Below the pieces are notes generated by a model. The model made no database searches, had not been told where the DNA came from, and saw only the letters and a list, made by a program, of their open reading frames with translations. Positions 1-8,498 of a stretch of DNA of 64,000 nucleotides are shown here, one piece after another. The translations under genes and the position numbers were made by a program. The stretch's first letter is position 1, and every line of letters begins with the position of its first letter. This stretch comes from Pseudomonas sp. TNT3 (GTDB lineage: Bacteria; Pseudomonadota; Gammaproteobacteria; Pseudomonadales; Pseudomonadaceae): assembly GCF_010095445.2 (NCBI RefSeq), contig NZ_WFGV02000023.1:27889-91888 (forward strand), in the 5' to 3' direction.

Positions 1-1
1 G

Positions 2-1417
2 CTGTACAACCTGAGTCGCGATGGCCTGCTGGGGGATGGATTGCGGATCATCGGCGTTGACCACAACGCCATCAGTGACGAGGCCTTTGCGCAGAAGCTC
101 GAAGATTTCATTCGAACCGAAGCGGCCACCAAAGTCGGCAAGGGCGATGACGCCCTTGATCCGGCGCTGTGGGCCAAGCTGGCCAAAGGCATCAGCTACG
201 TTCAGGGCGACTTCCTGGACGACAGCACCTATCAAGCCCTGGCGGCGAAAATTGCCGACAGCGGCACCGGCAACGCGGTGTTCTACCTGGCCACCGCGCC
301 ACGTTTTTTCAGCGAAGTGGTGCGCAGGCTCGGCGCGGCGAAACTGCTGGAAGAAACCCCCGACGCCTTCCGGCGTGTGGTGATCGAAAAGCCTTTCGGC
401 TCCGACCTGCACACCGCGCAAGCGTTGAACACCTGCCTGCTCAAAGTAATGTCGGAAAACCAGATCTATCGGATCGATCACTACCTGGGCAAGGAAACCG
501 TCCAGAACATTCTGATCAGCCGCTTTTCCAATAGCCTGTTCGAAGCGTTCTGGAACAATCACTACATCGACCACGTACAAATCACCGCCGCCGAAACCGT
601 TGGCGTGGAGACCCGTGGCAGTTTTTATGAACACACCGGCGCCCTGCGTGACATGGTGCCCAATCACCTGTTCCAGTTGTTGGCGATGGTGGCCATGGAG
701 CCGCCGGCGGCGTTCGGAGCCGATGCGGTCCGTGGCGAGAAAGCCAAGGTCGTCGGCGCCATTCGCCCCTGGTCGGTGGAAGACGCCCGCGCCAACTCGG
801 TGCGTGGCCAGTACAGCGCGGGCGAGGTCGACGGCAAGTCGTTGCCCGGTTATCGCCAGGAAGGCAATGTTGCGCCTGACAGCACCACCGAAACGTACGT
901 GGCACTCAAGGTCATGATCGACAACTGGCGTTGGGTCGGTGTGCCGTTCTACCTGCGAACCGGCAAGCGCATGAGCGTACGCGACACCGAGATCGTCATT
1001 TGCTTCAAACCTGCGCCTTATGCGCAGTTTCGCGATACCGAAGTCGACGAGCTTCAGCCGACCTACCTGCGCATCCAGATCCAGCCCAATGAAGGCATGT
1101 GGTTCGACCTGTTGGCCAAGCGTCCCGGTCCGGCGCTCAACATGGCCAACATCGAGCTGGGTTTTGCCTACAAGGACTTCTTCGAGATGCAGCCGTCGAC
1201 CGGCTACGAAACGCTGATCTACGATTGCCTGACCGGCGATCAGACCTTGTTCCAGCGTGCGGACAACATCGAAAACGGCTGGCGTGCCGTGCAACCGTTC
1301 CTGGATGCCTGGCAACAGGATGCCAGCGTGCAGAGCTACCCTGCAGGTGAAGACGGTCCGCCGGCAGCCGAAGACTTGCTGGTCCGCGACGGTCGCGTCT
1401 GGCACAGCCTGGGATGA
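2..1417 (+). CDS. zwf: Glucose-6-phosphate 1-dehydrogenase, 5' end outside window
   Basis: Oxidises glucose-6-phosphate to 6-phosphogluconolactone with NAD(P)+ at the entry to the Entner-Doudoroff and pentose-phosphate routes. The open frame continues to the left edge (LYNLSRDGLLGDGLRIIGVD), so the TTG at 41 is not the start. About 30 N-terminal residues with the nucleotide-binding GxxGDL motif lie outside. The active-site signature RIDHYLGKE is present, followed by the C-terminal domain (GAYERL-type region as MVPNHLFQLLAMVAMEPP). The stop overlaps the next gene by ATGA. It is followed by a HAD phosphatase rather than pgl-eda, so it is probably not the zwf of the hex cluster but a second isozyme; this is inferred from context. 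Confidence 0.95.
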   Translation: MYNLSRDGLLGDGLRIIGVDHNAISDEAFAQKLEDFIRTEAATKVGKGDDALDPALWAKLAKGISYVQGDFLDDSTYQALAAKIADSGTGNAVFYLATAPRFFSEVVRRLGAAKLLEETPDAFRRVVIEKPFGSDLHTAQALNTCLLKVMSENQIYRIDHYLGKETVQNILISRFSNSLFEAFWNNHYIDHVQITAAETVGVETRGSFYEHTGALRDMVPNHLFQLLAMVAMEPPAAFGADAVRGEKAKVVGAIRPWSVEDARANSVRGQYSAGEVDGKSLPGYRQEGNVAPDSTTETYVALKVMIDNWRWVGVPFYLRTGKRMSVRDTEIVICFKPAPYAQFRDTEVDELQPTYLRIQIQPNEGMWFDLLAKRPGPALNMANIELGFAYKDFFEMQPSTGYETLIYDCLTGDQTLFQRADNIENGWRAVQPFLDAWQQDASVQSYPAGEDGPPAAEDLLVRDGRVWHSLG

Positions 1418-2235
1418 GTGACGCAACGCAATCTCCCATCCGGTTCCTGCTGTGTGACATGGACGGCACGTTGCTGTTGCCCGATCACAGCTTGAGTCAG
1501 CGCACCATCGATGCCGTCCGTTCGTTGCGCGAGGCCGGCATCTATTTCAGTCTCGCCACCGGGCGCCCGCCCAAGGCCATGTTGCAGCAGATCGAAGCCC
1601 TGGGCGTTGATCTGCCGACAGCGGCGTTCAATGGCGGCACCCTGGTCAATCCGGACGGCAGTATTCTGGCCGCCTACCATTTGCCGGCGACGGCCGCCTT
1701 GACGGCGTTGGCGCTGTTTGCCGATCGGCCGGACATCGAAATCTGGGTGTTCAGTGGCGGTGACTGGTTGTTGAAGGACCCGAACGGACCGATGGTGCCT
1801 CACGAGCAAAGCGGATTGGGCTATCCGCCCGTGGTGGTCGACAGTTTTGAACCTTATCTGGAACACATCGACAAGATCGTCGCCACCAGTAACAACACGG
1901 ATCTGCTGATCGAACTGGAAGCGCTGTTGTTGCCCAAGGTCGAAGGCCAGGCGCAGGTCTCGCGTTCGCAACCGATTTATCTGGACGTGACCGCCATGCA
2001 AGCCAACAAGGGCGCAGCGTTGGTGACATTGGCCAGGCATTTGGGCGTGCCGCTTGAACAGACAGCGGCGATGGGCGATGGCGGCAATGATCCTGCAATG
2101 TTCCAGCGCGCGGGCTTGTCGATCGCCATGGGCCAGGCGCAAGAAACGGTGCAGCGCCAGGCTGATGTCATCACCGGGAGCAACACCGAAGACGGTGCGG
2201 CCCAGGCGATCGAGCGCTACATTCTCCTTCGTTGA
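1414..2235 (+). CDS. Cof-type HAD-IIB family phosphatase
   Basis: A 273-residue haloacid-dehalogenase-like hydrolase of the Cof/YbhA type, probably dephosphorylating a sugar phosphate or other small phosphometabolite in the cytoplasm. Motif I is CDMDGTLL near residue 13, motif II is SLATGRPP with the Thr near 49, the Lys of motif III is near the AMQANKG segment, and motif IV is AMGDGGNDPAMF near 222. The inserted cap between motifs II and III is of IIB size. It starts inside the zwf stop (ATGA), so the two are probably translationally coupled. The substrate cannot be read from the sequence. Confidence 0.92.
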   Translation: MSDATQSPIRFLLCDMDGTLLLPDHSLSQRTIDAVRSLREAGIYFSLATGRPPKAMLQQIEALGVDLPTAAFNGGTLVNPDGSILAAYHLPATAALTALALFADRPDIEIWVFSGGDWLLKDPNGPMVPHEQSGLGYPPVVVDSFEPYLEHIDKIVATSNNTDLLIELEALLLPKVEGQAQVSRSQPIYLDVTAMQANKGAALVTLARHLGVPLEQTAAMGDGGNDPAMFQRAGLSIAMGQAQETVQRQADVITGSNTEDGAAQAIERYILLR

Positions 2236-2265
2236 CCCCTGAACCCATGAAGCCCGGAGTTCCCC

Positions 2266-2350
2266 TGTAGGAGCTGCCGAAGGCTGCGATCTTTTGATCT
2301 TGATCTTCTAAAAGCAGGATCAAAAGATCGCAGCCTGCGGCAGCTCCTAC
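2266..2350. repeat. REP-type palindrome, GGAGCTGCCGAAGGCTGCGATC family
   Basis: Two inverted arms (TAGGAGCTGCCG-AAGGCTGCGATC and its complement GATCGCAGCCTGCGGCAGCTCCTA) flank a short AT-rich centre with TTTTGATC/GATCAAAA. The same family recurs at 23239-23320, 41055-41190 and 50782-50864. It lies between the convergent ends of the HAD gene and nhaB, so it may also act as a terminator or mRNA stabiliser. Confidence 0.85.
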
Positions 2351-2378
2351 CGTTTGGGGTCAGGCCAGTTTCAGGTGT

Positions 2379-3881
2379 TTACAACCAGTAACTCACCGCA
2401 TACCAGCCCAGCGTACCCATCACCACCGTGTACGGCAGCGCCATCCACACCATCCGCCCATACGACAGGCGAATCAGCGGTGCAATCGCTGACGTCAGCA
2501 AAAACAGAAACGCCGCCTGACCATTGGGCGTCGCCACGCTTGGCAGGTTGGTGCCGGTGTTGATTGCAATGGCCAATGTCTCGAAATGCTCGCGGGTCAT
2601 GTGACCGGAAATGAACGCCTGCTTCACTTCGGTGATGTAGATCGTCGCGACGAATACGTTATCGCTGATGGCCGACAGCAAGCCGTTGGCGATAAACAGC
2701 ATTCCCGGTTGCTGGTCGGCCGGCAGCGCCAGCACCCACTGGATCAGCGGCGTGAACAATTGCTGGTCATGTATCACCGCCACTACGGCGAAGAACACCA
2801 CCAGCAGCGCCGTGAAGGGCATGGCGTCCTTGAAGGCATTGCCGATGCGGTGCTCGTCGGTGATGCCGGTGAAGGCCGTAATCAGCACGATCACCGCCAA
2901 GCCGATCAGGCCGACTTCGGCAATGTGAAACGCCAGGCCGGCGATCAGAATCAGCGCTGCCAATCCCTGAACGATCAGCGCTGCACGCTGGCGTGAGGTG
3001 CGTTCGGCATTGTCCTGTGCGGCGTAATCGGCCAACACCGCCCGCACGTTGTCCGGCAAGAGCGTGCCGTAGCCGAACCAGCGCAGTTTCTCCAGCAGCA
3101 CACAGGTCACGAGGCCTGCCGCCAGCACCGGCAATGAAACCGGGGCAACCTTCAGAAAGAACTCGGCAAAGTGCCAACCCATTTCGTGGCCGATCAGCAG
3201 GTTCTGCGGCTCACCGACCAGCGTGCACACACCACCCAGCGCAGTGCCCACCGCGCCGTGCATCAGCAGGCTGCGCAAAAACGCGCGGAATTGCTCGAGG
3301 TCTTCGTGATGCAGTTTCGGCAGGTGACGGTCGTCACTGTATTCGCTGTCCTGGCGAGGATCATTGCCTGAGGCCACACGGTGATACACCGAGTAAAAAC
3401 CGACGGCGGCACTGATGATCACCGCCGTCACGGTCAGGGCATCCAGAAATGCCGACAGGAATGCCGACAGAAAACAGAACATCAGCGCCAACGCGGGCTT
3501 GGAGCGAACCCCCAGTAACAACCGTGAGAAGAGAAACAGCAGCAGGTCTTTCATGAAGTAGATACCGGCCACCATGAACATCAGCAGCAGGATCACCGGA
3601 AAGTTGTGCACCAGTTCGTCATACAACGCCTGGGGCGTGGTCATCTTCAGCAGCAGCGCTTCGATGAGCAGCAAGCCGCCGGGCATCAGCGGATAGCACT
3701 TGAGCGCCATCGCCAAGGTGAAAATGAACTCCAGCACCAGCAGCCAACCTGCGGCAACCGGGCCCACCGTCCACAACACCAGTGCGTTAAGCACCAGAAA
3801 GCCGACAATGCTCGCCTTGTACCAGCGGGGCGAGTGCCCAAGAAAATTGTGCGCGAACGCCTGGGCCATTGAACCGGACAT
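2379..3881 (-). CDS. nhaB: Na+/H+ antiporter NhaB
   Basis: Inner-membrane electrogenic sodium/proton antiporter, 500 residues (the E. coli protein is about 513). Recognised from the N-terminus (FLGHSPRWYK, PLMPGGLL) and the segment LSAFLDALTVTAVIISAAVGFY, typical of NhaB, followed by about a dozen hydrophobic segments and the conserved GTALGGVCTLVGEPQNLLI stretch. The ATG at 3881 has AAGGAG seven bases upstream. It is a single transcription unit with its 3' end facing the REP element. Function is confident from family; sodium homeostasis under alkaline or saline conditions is the family role. Confidence 0.96.
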   Translation of the reverse strand: MSGSMAQAFAHNFLGHSPRWYKASIVGFLVLNALVLWTVGPVAAGWLLVLEFIFTLAMALKCYPLMPGGLLLIEALLLKMTTPQALYDELVHNFPVILLLMFMVAGIYFMKDLLLFLFSRLLLGVRSKPALALMFCFLSAFLSAFLDALTVTAVIISAAVGFYSVYHRVASGNDPRQDSEYSDDRHLPKLHHEDLEQFRAFLRSLLMHGAVGTALGGVCTLVGEPQNLLIGHEMGWHFAEFFLKVAPVSLPVLAAGLVTCVLLEKLRWFGYGTLLPDNVRAVLADYAAQDNAERTSRQRAALIVQGLAALILIAGLAFHIAEVGLIGLAVIVLITAFTGITDEHRIGNAFKDAMPFTALLVVFFAVVAVIHDQQLFTPLIQWVLALPADQQPGMLFIANGLLSAISDNVFVATIYITEVKQAFISGHMTREHFETLAIAINTGTNLPSVATPNGQAAFLFLLTSAIAPLIRLSYGRMVWMALPYTVVMGTLGWYAVSYWL

Positions 3882-3959
3882 CGGCTGCTCCTTGTTTTAA
3901 GAAGCGCGCAACTTGCCGTAAGAAGAACGGAATATCAAGGGTAGGAAAAGTCTATCTCG

Positions 3960-5249
3960 CTAGTTCAAGTAGCGCGCCACGATGGCCCGGTAGTTTCCGT
4001 CCAGGGAATACCCCCCTACGACAATCGAGCCATCAGGCTGCGCGGCCAGTGAAGTGGCGGTGTCGAGGCTACGGCCGAAGCGGGTACGGACCCAACCCAT
4101 GCCGTCGCCGAAGCTGTCATCCAGTTGGCCGTCTGGCAGATGCCGAGCCAGAATAAAATCCGCCTCGACCCCGCCGATTGTCGCTCCGACGGTCAACACG
4201 CGACCATCGGGAACGGCGTGAGCGGCAATCCATTGGCAACCGCTGTGGCCTATGTCCAGCAATCGAGGGTGGCCGCCATTGCAATGGCTGACCGGGTGGC
4301 CATTGCCTTGTAGTTTCATCGACAGACAGCGCATGGGATCGCGCCGGCTACCCACGCAATACAGATCGCCAGTTGCCTGTTGGACGATATGACTGACTTG
4401 CGTGCTGCGTCCCTCTGAATTGAAACTCTTGAAACCCTCGACGGCAAAAGACTCGTCGAGTCGCCCGTCAGGAAGATAACGGGCAACCAGTCCTTCTTCG
4501 GGAAAGTTGATCGCGCCACCCACCAGAATCCGTCCGTCCTGTTGCAGTAGCAGGCTGCTGAGCCAGGTATTCATCAGCAAGTGCCTGACCACCACAAAAC
4601 CGCGACCGTTGAACGTGGCGTCCAGCGAGCCGTCAGTGTTTAGGCGGATCAGCATGCCGGCGTGATCGGCCAGTTCGAAATGATGATTGGCAACTACCAG
4701 GATCCGACCGTCCTCCTGCACCTGCACGTCACAGGCTTCAGCGCCCGGCACTCCCGGCGGCAGCCAGGCGTCGCGCAACCCCACGGAAAGATTGCCCGGC
4801 AGTTGCACAATGCAGCGTCCATTGTCACCAAACGCCTGAACTGGCGTGCCGTGCTGATCAAAGAGGGCGAGGGCAGGGAGGGTTCGGTTGGCGTTAAGGT
4901 AGTGAAGGCCGGCCAGCAAAACATGCCCATTGGGCAAGACCAGGACTTTGCCGGCCATGGCCTCGAATCCGTACTCGAACTGACCAATGACGCTGCCCTG
5001 TTTGCCAAACGTCAGGTCGGCAGACCCGTCCTCAAGCAGGCGCGCCAGACCAAAACGGCTACCGCTGGACATCGTGACTTTCGCGGCGACCAATATTCTG
5101 CCGCATGCATCAATCGCGACGCCGTTGGCCATGCTTGAGAGGCTACCGGCAAAGTACACCTGTGTTTTGCCTGCCCCGCCAAAGGATGTATCGAGACTTC
5201 CGGCGTCGCTGATGGGGGTTGGGTAGGCAAAAGCGGTCTGGCTTGACAT
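3960..5249 (-). CDS. Delta-60 repeat protein of unknown function
   Basis: A 429-residue protein made of about six or seven copies of a 50-60 residue repeat with core G-x-LD-x-(S/T)FG-x-x-G, for example GSLDTSFGGAGKT, GSADLTFGKQG, GSLDATFNGRG, GRLDESFAVEG and GQLDDSFGDGMG, each followed by a GRILV/GHVLL strand. This is the delta-60 repeat seen in beta-propeller-like bacterial proteins. The frame is open upstream to 5414, but the ATG at 5249 has AAGGAG eight bases before it and is preferred. No signal peptide is visible. It may be cytoplasmic or exported by a non-Sec route. No catalytic motif; function unknown. Confidence 0.82.
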   Translation of the reverse strand: MSSQTAFAYPTPISDAGSLDTSFGGAGKTQVYFAGSLSSMANGVAIDACGRILVAAKVTMSSGSRFGLARLLEDGSADLTFGKQGSVIGQFEYGFEAMAGKVLVLPNGHVLLAGLHYLNANRTLPALALFDQHGTPVQAFGDNGRCIVQLPGNLSVGLRDAWLPPGVPGAEACDVQVQEDGRILVVANHHFELADHAGMLIRLNTDGSLDATFNGRGFVVVRHLLMNTWLSSLLLQQDGRILVGGAINFPEEGLVARYLPDGRLDESFAVEGFKSFNSEGRSTQVSHIVQQATGDLYCVGSRRDPMRCLSMKLQGNGHPVSHCNGGHPRLLDIGHSGCQWIAAHAVPDGRVLTVGATIGGVEADFILARHLPDGQLDDSFGDGMGWVRTRFGRSLDTATSLAAQPDGSIVVGGYSLDGNYRAIVARYLN

Positions 5250-5492
5250 GCACGCGTCTCCTTGCGAGTCATCAGGGTCCAGTAGTTGGGCGGCGACTTT
5301 GTAAGGAAAACATTCAACGCCTGAATGATCCGGCGCACAACTGACAGAACTAACAGGTGGAGGGTCGCTGTGTGCCAGAACAGTGTCTTTTCGAACCAGT
5401 GGCAAGCGTGCCAAGTAGTTGAAGTGTTAAAGCACAAGTAAAGAAGTGCGGCGAAGTGCAGGTAAGCGTTTGAACGTGCTAACTAATTACGC

Positions 5493-5532
5493 AAAAAAAA
5501 GCGGATTGCTGTAAAGCAATCCGCCTTTTTGT
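5493..5532 (-). terminator. Rho-independent terminator of the 5538-5804 gene
   Basis: On the minus strand the transcript reads GCGGATTGC-TTTA-CAGCAATCCGC followed by eight U. The 11-bp GC-rich stem and U-run form a textbook intrinsic terminator immediately after the stop of the small gene. An A-rich flank on the other side could let it work in both directions. Confidence 0.9.
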
Positions 5533-5537
5533 AATGT

Positions 5538-5804
5538 TTAGTGCGGCATTGACCAGGACTGCAGCGTGTAACCTTCCTGGCTCAACTCTTCACGCGCTTG
5601 TTTGAGCACGCGTTCAAGTTGCGCCGGGTCGGTGTAGGCGCTGCTGGGGATCTGCTTGCGACCTATACTGGAATTGGTGCGGTCGATGACGGTCAGGCTG
5701 AGTTCGCCGTTACCGTCTTGCAGGGCCCAGGCGACGCATTGAAAAGGCTGGAATGCGCGGTCGGCAATCAAAAGAGCTTCGTTGATACGGAGCGGGGCGG
5801 TCAT
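5538..5804 (-). CDS. Small conserved Pseudomonas protein, unknown function
   Basis: An 88-residue protein starting MTAPLRINEALL. The ATG at 5804 has a purine-rich AGAGAGA upstream and is preferred over the ATG at 5831. It contains no signal peptide or membrane segment, and reads like a compact alpha/beta protein (FQCVAWALQDGNGELSLTVIDR) with a helical C-terminal half (LERVLKQAREELSQEG). It is monocistronic, followed directly by a strong terminator. I do not recognise a characterised family. Confidence 0.75.
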   Translation of the reverse strand: MTAPLRINEALLIADRAFQPFQCVAWALQDGNGELSLTVIDRTNSSIGRKQIPSSAYTDPAQLERVLKQAREELSQEGYTLQSWSMPH

Positions 5805-6146
5805 GGGATTCTCTCTCTTATGCCCAATCAAGTGATAGGCCGACGGTTGGGCGTCCCGTGCGGCTGGTTACTTGTACTGATGTCCTCAACCGGGGTACGG
5901 GTCACACACAACACGCAGAAATTTCGATTTTCTTTTAAAAAGTCCGATAGTCGACCGTTATTGAAAGCTTAATAAAAGGTTGAACTCGTTAGGTAACTAA
6001 CAGAGTCGTTACTTATAACTGAATAAGCGATAACCCTATAGTCAAACGGTACAAGGCCCCGTCAAATTATTGCTAATGTTACAGCCAGGTCCGCCAAATG
6101 ACTGTTTTTCCTAATAATTCAACAAATTTGGCGTCAAGGAACAGTC
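5805..6146. promoter_or_regulatory. AT-rich divergent control region between small gene and EBP
   Basis: This 342-base gap holds the divergent promoters of the 5538-5804 gene and the EBP gene and is distinctly AT-rich. It contains GTTAGGTAACTAAC near 5988, GTCAAATTATTG near 6061 (a loose match to the FleQ-box form GTCAATNNATTGAC, not convincing alone), and a 9-base perfect inverted repeat, ATGACTGTT at 6098-6106 with AACAGTCAT at 6140-6148. The downstream arm includes part of the Shine-Dalgarno and the first two bases of the EBP start codon. Confidence 0.5.
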
Positions 6147-7472
6147 ATGATCGAAACGCCTGCCTCACGACGTTTGTTAGTAGTAGATCCCTGCGACGAT
6201 TGCCATCGTCTATTGCCGGGTTTGCGATCTCTGGGCTGGGAGGTCGACAGCTGCACGCTGGAGAATGCCGGCGACAAAACCTGTGATGTCGGACTGCTGC
6301 GTTTGCAACCTTTTCACCTCGATCATCCCGAGGCTGTTAAAGAGTTGATCAGTCGCAGTGGTGCCGAGTGGATCGCCGTGCTCAATCAAGAGGTCCTGCG
6401 TTTACAGAATGTAGGGGACTTCGTCTGTGAGTGGTTTTTCGACTTTCATACGTTGCCGTTTGATGTGTCACGGGTCCAGGTGACCCTGGGACGCGCATTC
6501 GGTATGGCGCGGCTTCGTGGACAGGGAACGGTGCACATTGATCAGCCTGAACATGAGTTGTTGGGCGACAGCAAACCTATCCGGGAACTTCGCAAATTAT
6601 TGAGCAAGTTGGCGCCTACGGAATCCCCGGTATTGATTCGTGGCGAGAGCGGGACGGGTAAGGAATTGGTTGCCCGGACGCTGCACCGACAATCCCAACG
6701 GCACAGCAAACCTTTTGTCGCGATCAATTGCGGCGCGATTCCTGAACATTTGATCCAGTCAGAATTGTTCGGCCATGAGAAGGGCGCGTTCACCGGTGCC
6801 CATCAACGCAAGATCGGGCGTATCGAAGCGGCCAACGGTGGCACTTTGTTTCTTGATGAAATCGGTGATCTGCCGCTTGAGCTGCAAGCCAACCTGTTGC
6901 GCTTCCTGCAGGAAAAACATATCGAGCATGTCGGCGGCAGCCAACAGATTCCAGTCGATGTGCGGGTACTGGCGGCGACTCACGTCGACCTCGAAGCCGC
7001 GATCGAAAAGAAACGTTTTCGCGAAGATTTGTATTACCGCCTGAACGTGCTGCAAGTCGTCACTGCGCCCCTGCGTGAGCGCCACGGCGACCTGTCGATG
7101 CTGGCCAACCATTTCTCCCACTTCTACAGCCATGAAACCGGCCGTCGTCCTCGCAGCTTCAGCGACGACGCATTGATCGCCATGGGCAAGCACGACTGGC
7201 CCGGCAACGTTCGCGAGCTGGCCAACCGTGTCCGCCGCGGCCTGGTATTGGCCGAAGGCCGGCAGATCGAGGCGCGAGACCTGGGGCTGATCAGCCAGCA
7301 TGCCCAGGTTGTACCCATGGGCACGCTGGAAGACTACAAAACCCGCGCCGAACGCCAGGCGTTGTGTGATGTGCTCAATCGCCATAGCGATAATTTGAGC
7401 ATCGCCGCCAAAGTTCTGGGGATATCCAGGCCTACGTTCTACCGTTTATTGCACAAGCACCAGATTCGTTAA
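6147..7472 (+). CDS. Sigma-54 enhancer-binding protein, VpsR/FleQ-like, probable fap activator
   Basis: A 441-residue transcription activator. Residues 1-125 form a receiver-like domain in which the phosphoacceptor pattern is not evident (LLVVDPCDDC, then DFHTLPFD), as in VpsR-type regulators. Residues about 135-365 are the AAA+ domain with Walker A GESGTGKE, the sigma-54 contacting GAFTGA loop and Walker B GGTLFLDEIGDL. The last 45 residues carry a Fis-type helix-turn-helix (LSIAAKVLGISRPTFYRLL). The ATG at 6147 has AAGGA upstream, within a potential hairpin. It converges on the fap operon, which has a sigma-54 type promoter, so control of fap is a reasonable inference. A link to c-di-GMP is known for relatives only. 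Confidence 0.92.
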   Translation: MIETPASRRLLVVDPCDDCHRLLPGLRSLGWEVDSCTLENAGDKTCDVGLLRLQPFHLDHPEAVKELISRSGAEWIAVLNQEVLRLQNVGDFVCEWFFDFHTLPFDVSRVQVTLGRAFGMARLRGQGTVHIDQPEHELLGDSKPIRELRKLLSKLAPTESPVLIRGESGTGKELVARTLHRQSQRHSKPFVAINCGAIPEHLIQSELFGHEKGAFTGAHQRKIGRIEAANGGTLFLDEIGDLPLELQANLLRFLQEKHIEHVGGSQQIPVDVRVLAATHVDLEAAIEKKRFREDLYYRLNVLQVVTAPLRERHGDLSMLANHFSHFYSHETGRRPRSFSDDALIAMGKHDWPGNVRELANRVRRGLVLAEGRQIEARDLGLISQHAQVVPMGTLEDYKTRAERQALCDVLNRHSDNLSIAAKVLGISRPTFYRLLHKHQIR

Positions 7473-7650
7473 TCACAGCATAAAGATCGCAGCCTCGTTT
7501 CACTCGACAGCTCCTACACGGCGGCCACATTTAAATGTGATTCGCTGTAGGAGTGGTCGCCACGTCATCGACGCCGCGCTGTCGCGCAAAAAACCGGGTG
7601 CTCGCTGCATTGTTAAAATCAATGGTTTAACGTTCGTTCTATAAGAGCAC

Positions 7651-7939
7651 GCTCGCGATGACGGCCTCACAGCCGACTCATATCTCCCAGATACACCCGG
7701 ATCAAACTGTAGGAGTGAGCCTGCTCGCGATGGCGGCCTGATCGGCGGTGAAATTCTTGCAGGTGTACATATCCATTCCTGGGGTCACGGCAGCTATTGG
7801 TTTCGCTCTTACAGCGAGTCACTTTGAAGAGCGGAACGCCGCCCGGCGCAAAGTAACCAAACGCTCTTGCCCCTTTCGTACGGTGCCTCGCCGGGGCTCG
7901 GCATACCCTCACTCCGGTCCTGCTCCGTGGGCCCGCCGC
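7651..7939. repeat. 289-base direct repeat, copy 1
   Basis: Aligns without gaps to 8125-8413 at a constant offset of 474 bases. The first 100 or so bases (GATGACGGCCTCACAGCCGA onward) are nearly identical; the rest has scattered substitutions. The unit includes a GAGTGAGCCTGCTCGCGATGGCGG REP arm and a segment ending at TGGGCCCGCCGC. It looks like a duplicated REP-containing module rather than an insertion sequence, since no transposase frame is present. Confidence 0.85.
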
Positions 7940-8124
7940 GATCGGCCATCCATGGCCGTGCGCGGCTAACCCGGCATCCTTGCCGGGTTGCCCACTGCGC
8001 AGAACCTGCGTTCGGCCTTCCCATGGGGCAAGAAGATCAAAAGCAGATCAAAAGCCAAAGCGAGGCGGCCTGCCAGCCGACCTGACTTTCGAAGCACACG
8101 CATTCACCTGTGGGAGCCGAGCTT

Positions 8125-8413
8125 GCTCGCGATGACGGCCTCACAGCCGACTCATATCTCCCAGATACACCCGGATCAAACTGTAGGAGTGAGCCTGCTC
8201 GCGATGGCGGCCTGATCGGCGGTGAGATTCTTGCTGGTGTACATGTCCGTTCCTGCGGTAACGGCTTCTATTGGTTTCGCCCTTAGGGCGAGTCACTTGG
8301 AAAAACGGAACGCCGCCCGGCCCCAAGTAACCAAACGCTCTTGCCCCTTTCGTACGGTACCTCGCCCAGGCTCGGCATACCCTCGTTCCGGTCCTGCTCC
8401 GTGGGCCCGCCGC
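8125..8413. repeat. 289-base direct repeat, copy 2
   Basis: Second copy of the module at 7651-7939, same length and orientation. The 185 bases between the copies hold other GC-rich repeat-like sequence. Substitutions are concentrated in the second half, so the duplication is not recent or was partly homogenised at one end. Confidence 0.85.
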
Positions 8414-8445
8414 AATCTTTTGATCTTTCCTCTTGATCCAAACCC

Positions 8446-8485
8446 AAAAAAAGCCCCGTTGCCATCTCCATGGCACGGGGCTTTT
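8446..8485 (-). terminator. Rho-independent terminator of the fap operon
   Basis: Reading the minus strand, AAAAGCCCCGT-TGCCAT forms a long stem with ATGGCAACGGGGCTT and runs into a U-rich tail (TTTTTTTGGG). It lies just after the fapF stop at 8499, at the expected end of the operon. The outer A-run may allow weak termination for the opposite strand. Confidence 0.88.
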
Positions 8486-8498
8486 CTGTCACTGCAGA

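Larger units (their letters stand above)
7473..8445. repeat. Repeat-rich intergenic region between EBP and fapF
   Basis: No credible gene occurs in this stretch of about 1 kb. It holds a partial GATCGCAGCCT/AGCTCCTA palindrome near 7485-7560 around a perfect 14-base palindrome CACATTTAAATGTG (7526-7539), two 289-base direct repeats (listed separately) and fragments of the GAGCCTGCTCGCGATGGCG and GGGAGCCGAGCTTGCTCGCGATG REP families. The several open frames here have repeat-derived, Arg/Pro-rich translations and are not credible proteins. Confidence 0.75.

Noticed and set aside
6061..6076. FleQ-box-like GTCAAATTATTG upstream of the EBP gene
   Set aside because: Only one half matches GTCAATNNATTGAC; the second half lacks TTGAC, so it is not called as a site.
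7651..8413. Possible CRISPR-like or insertion-sequence structure
   Set aside because: Only two long direct repeats, no regular short repeat-spacer pattern, no transposase frame and no terminal inverted repeats were seen.
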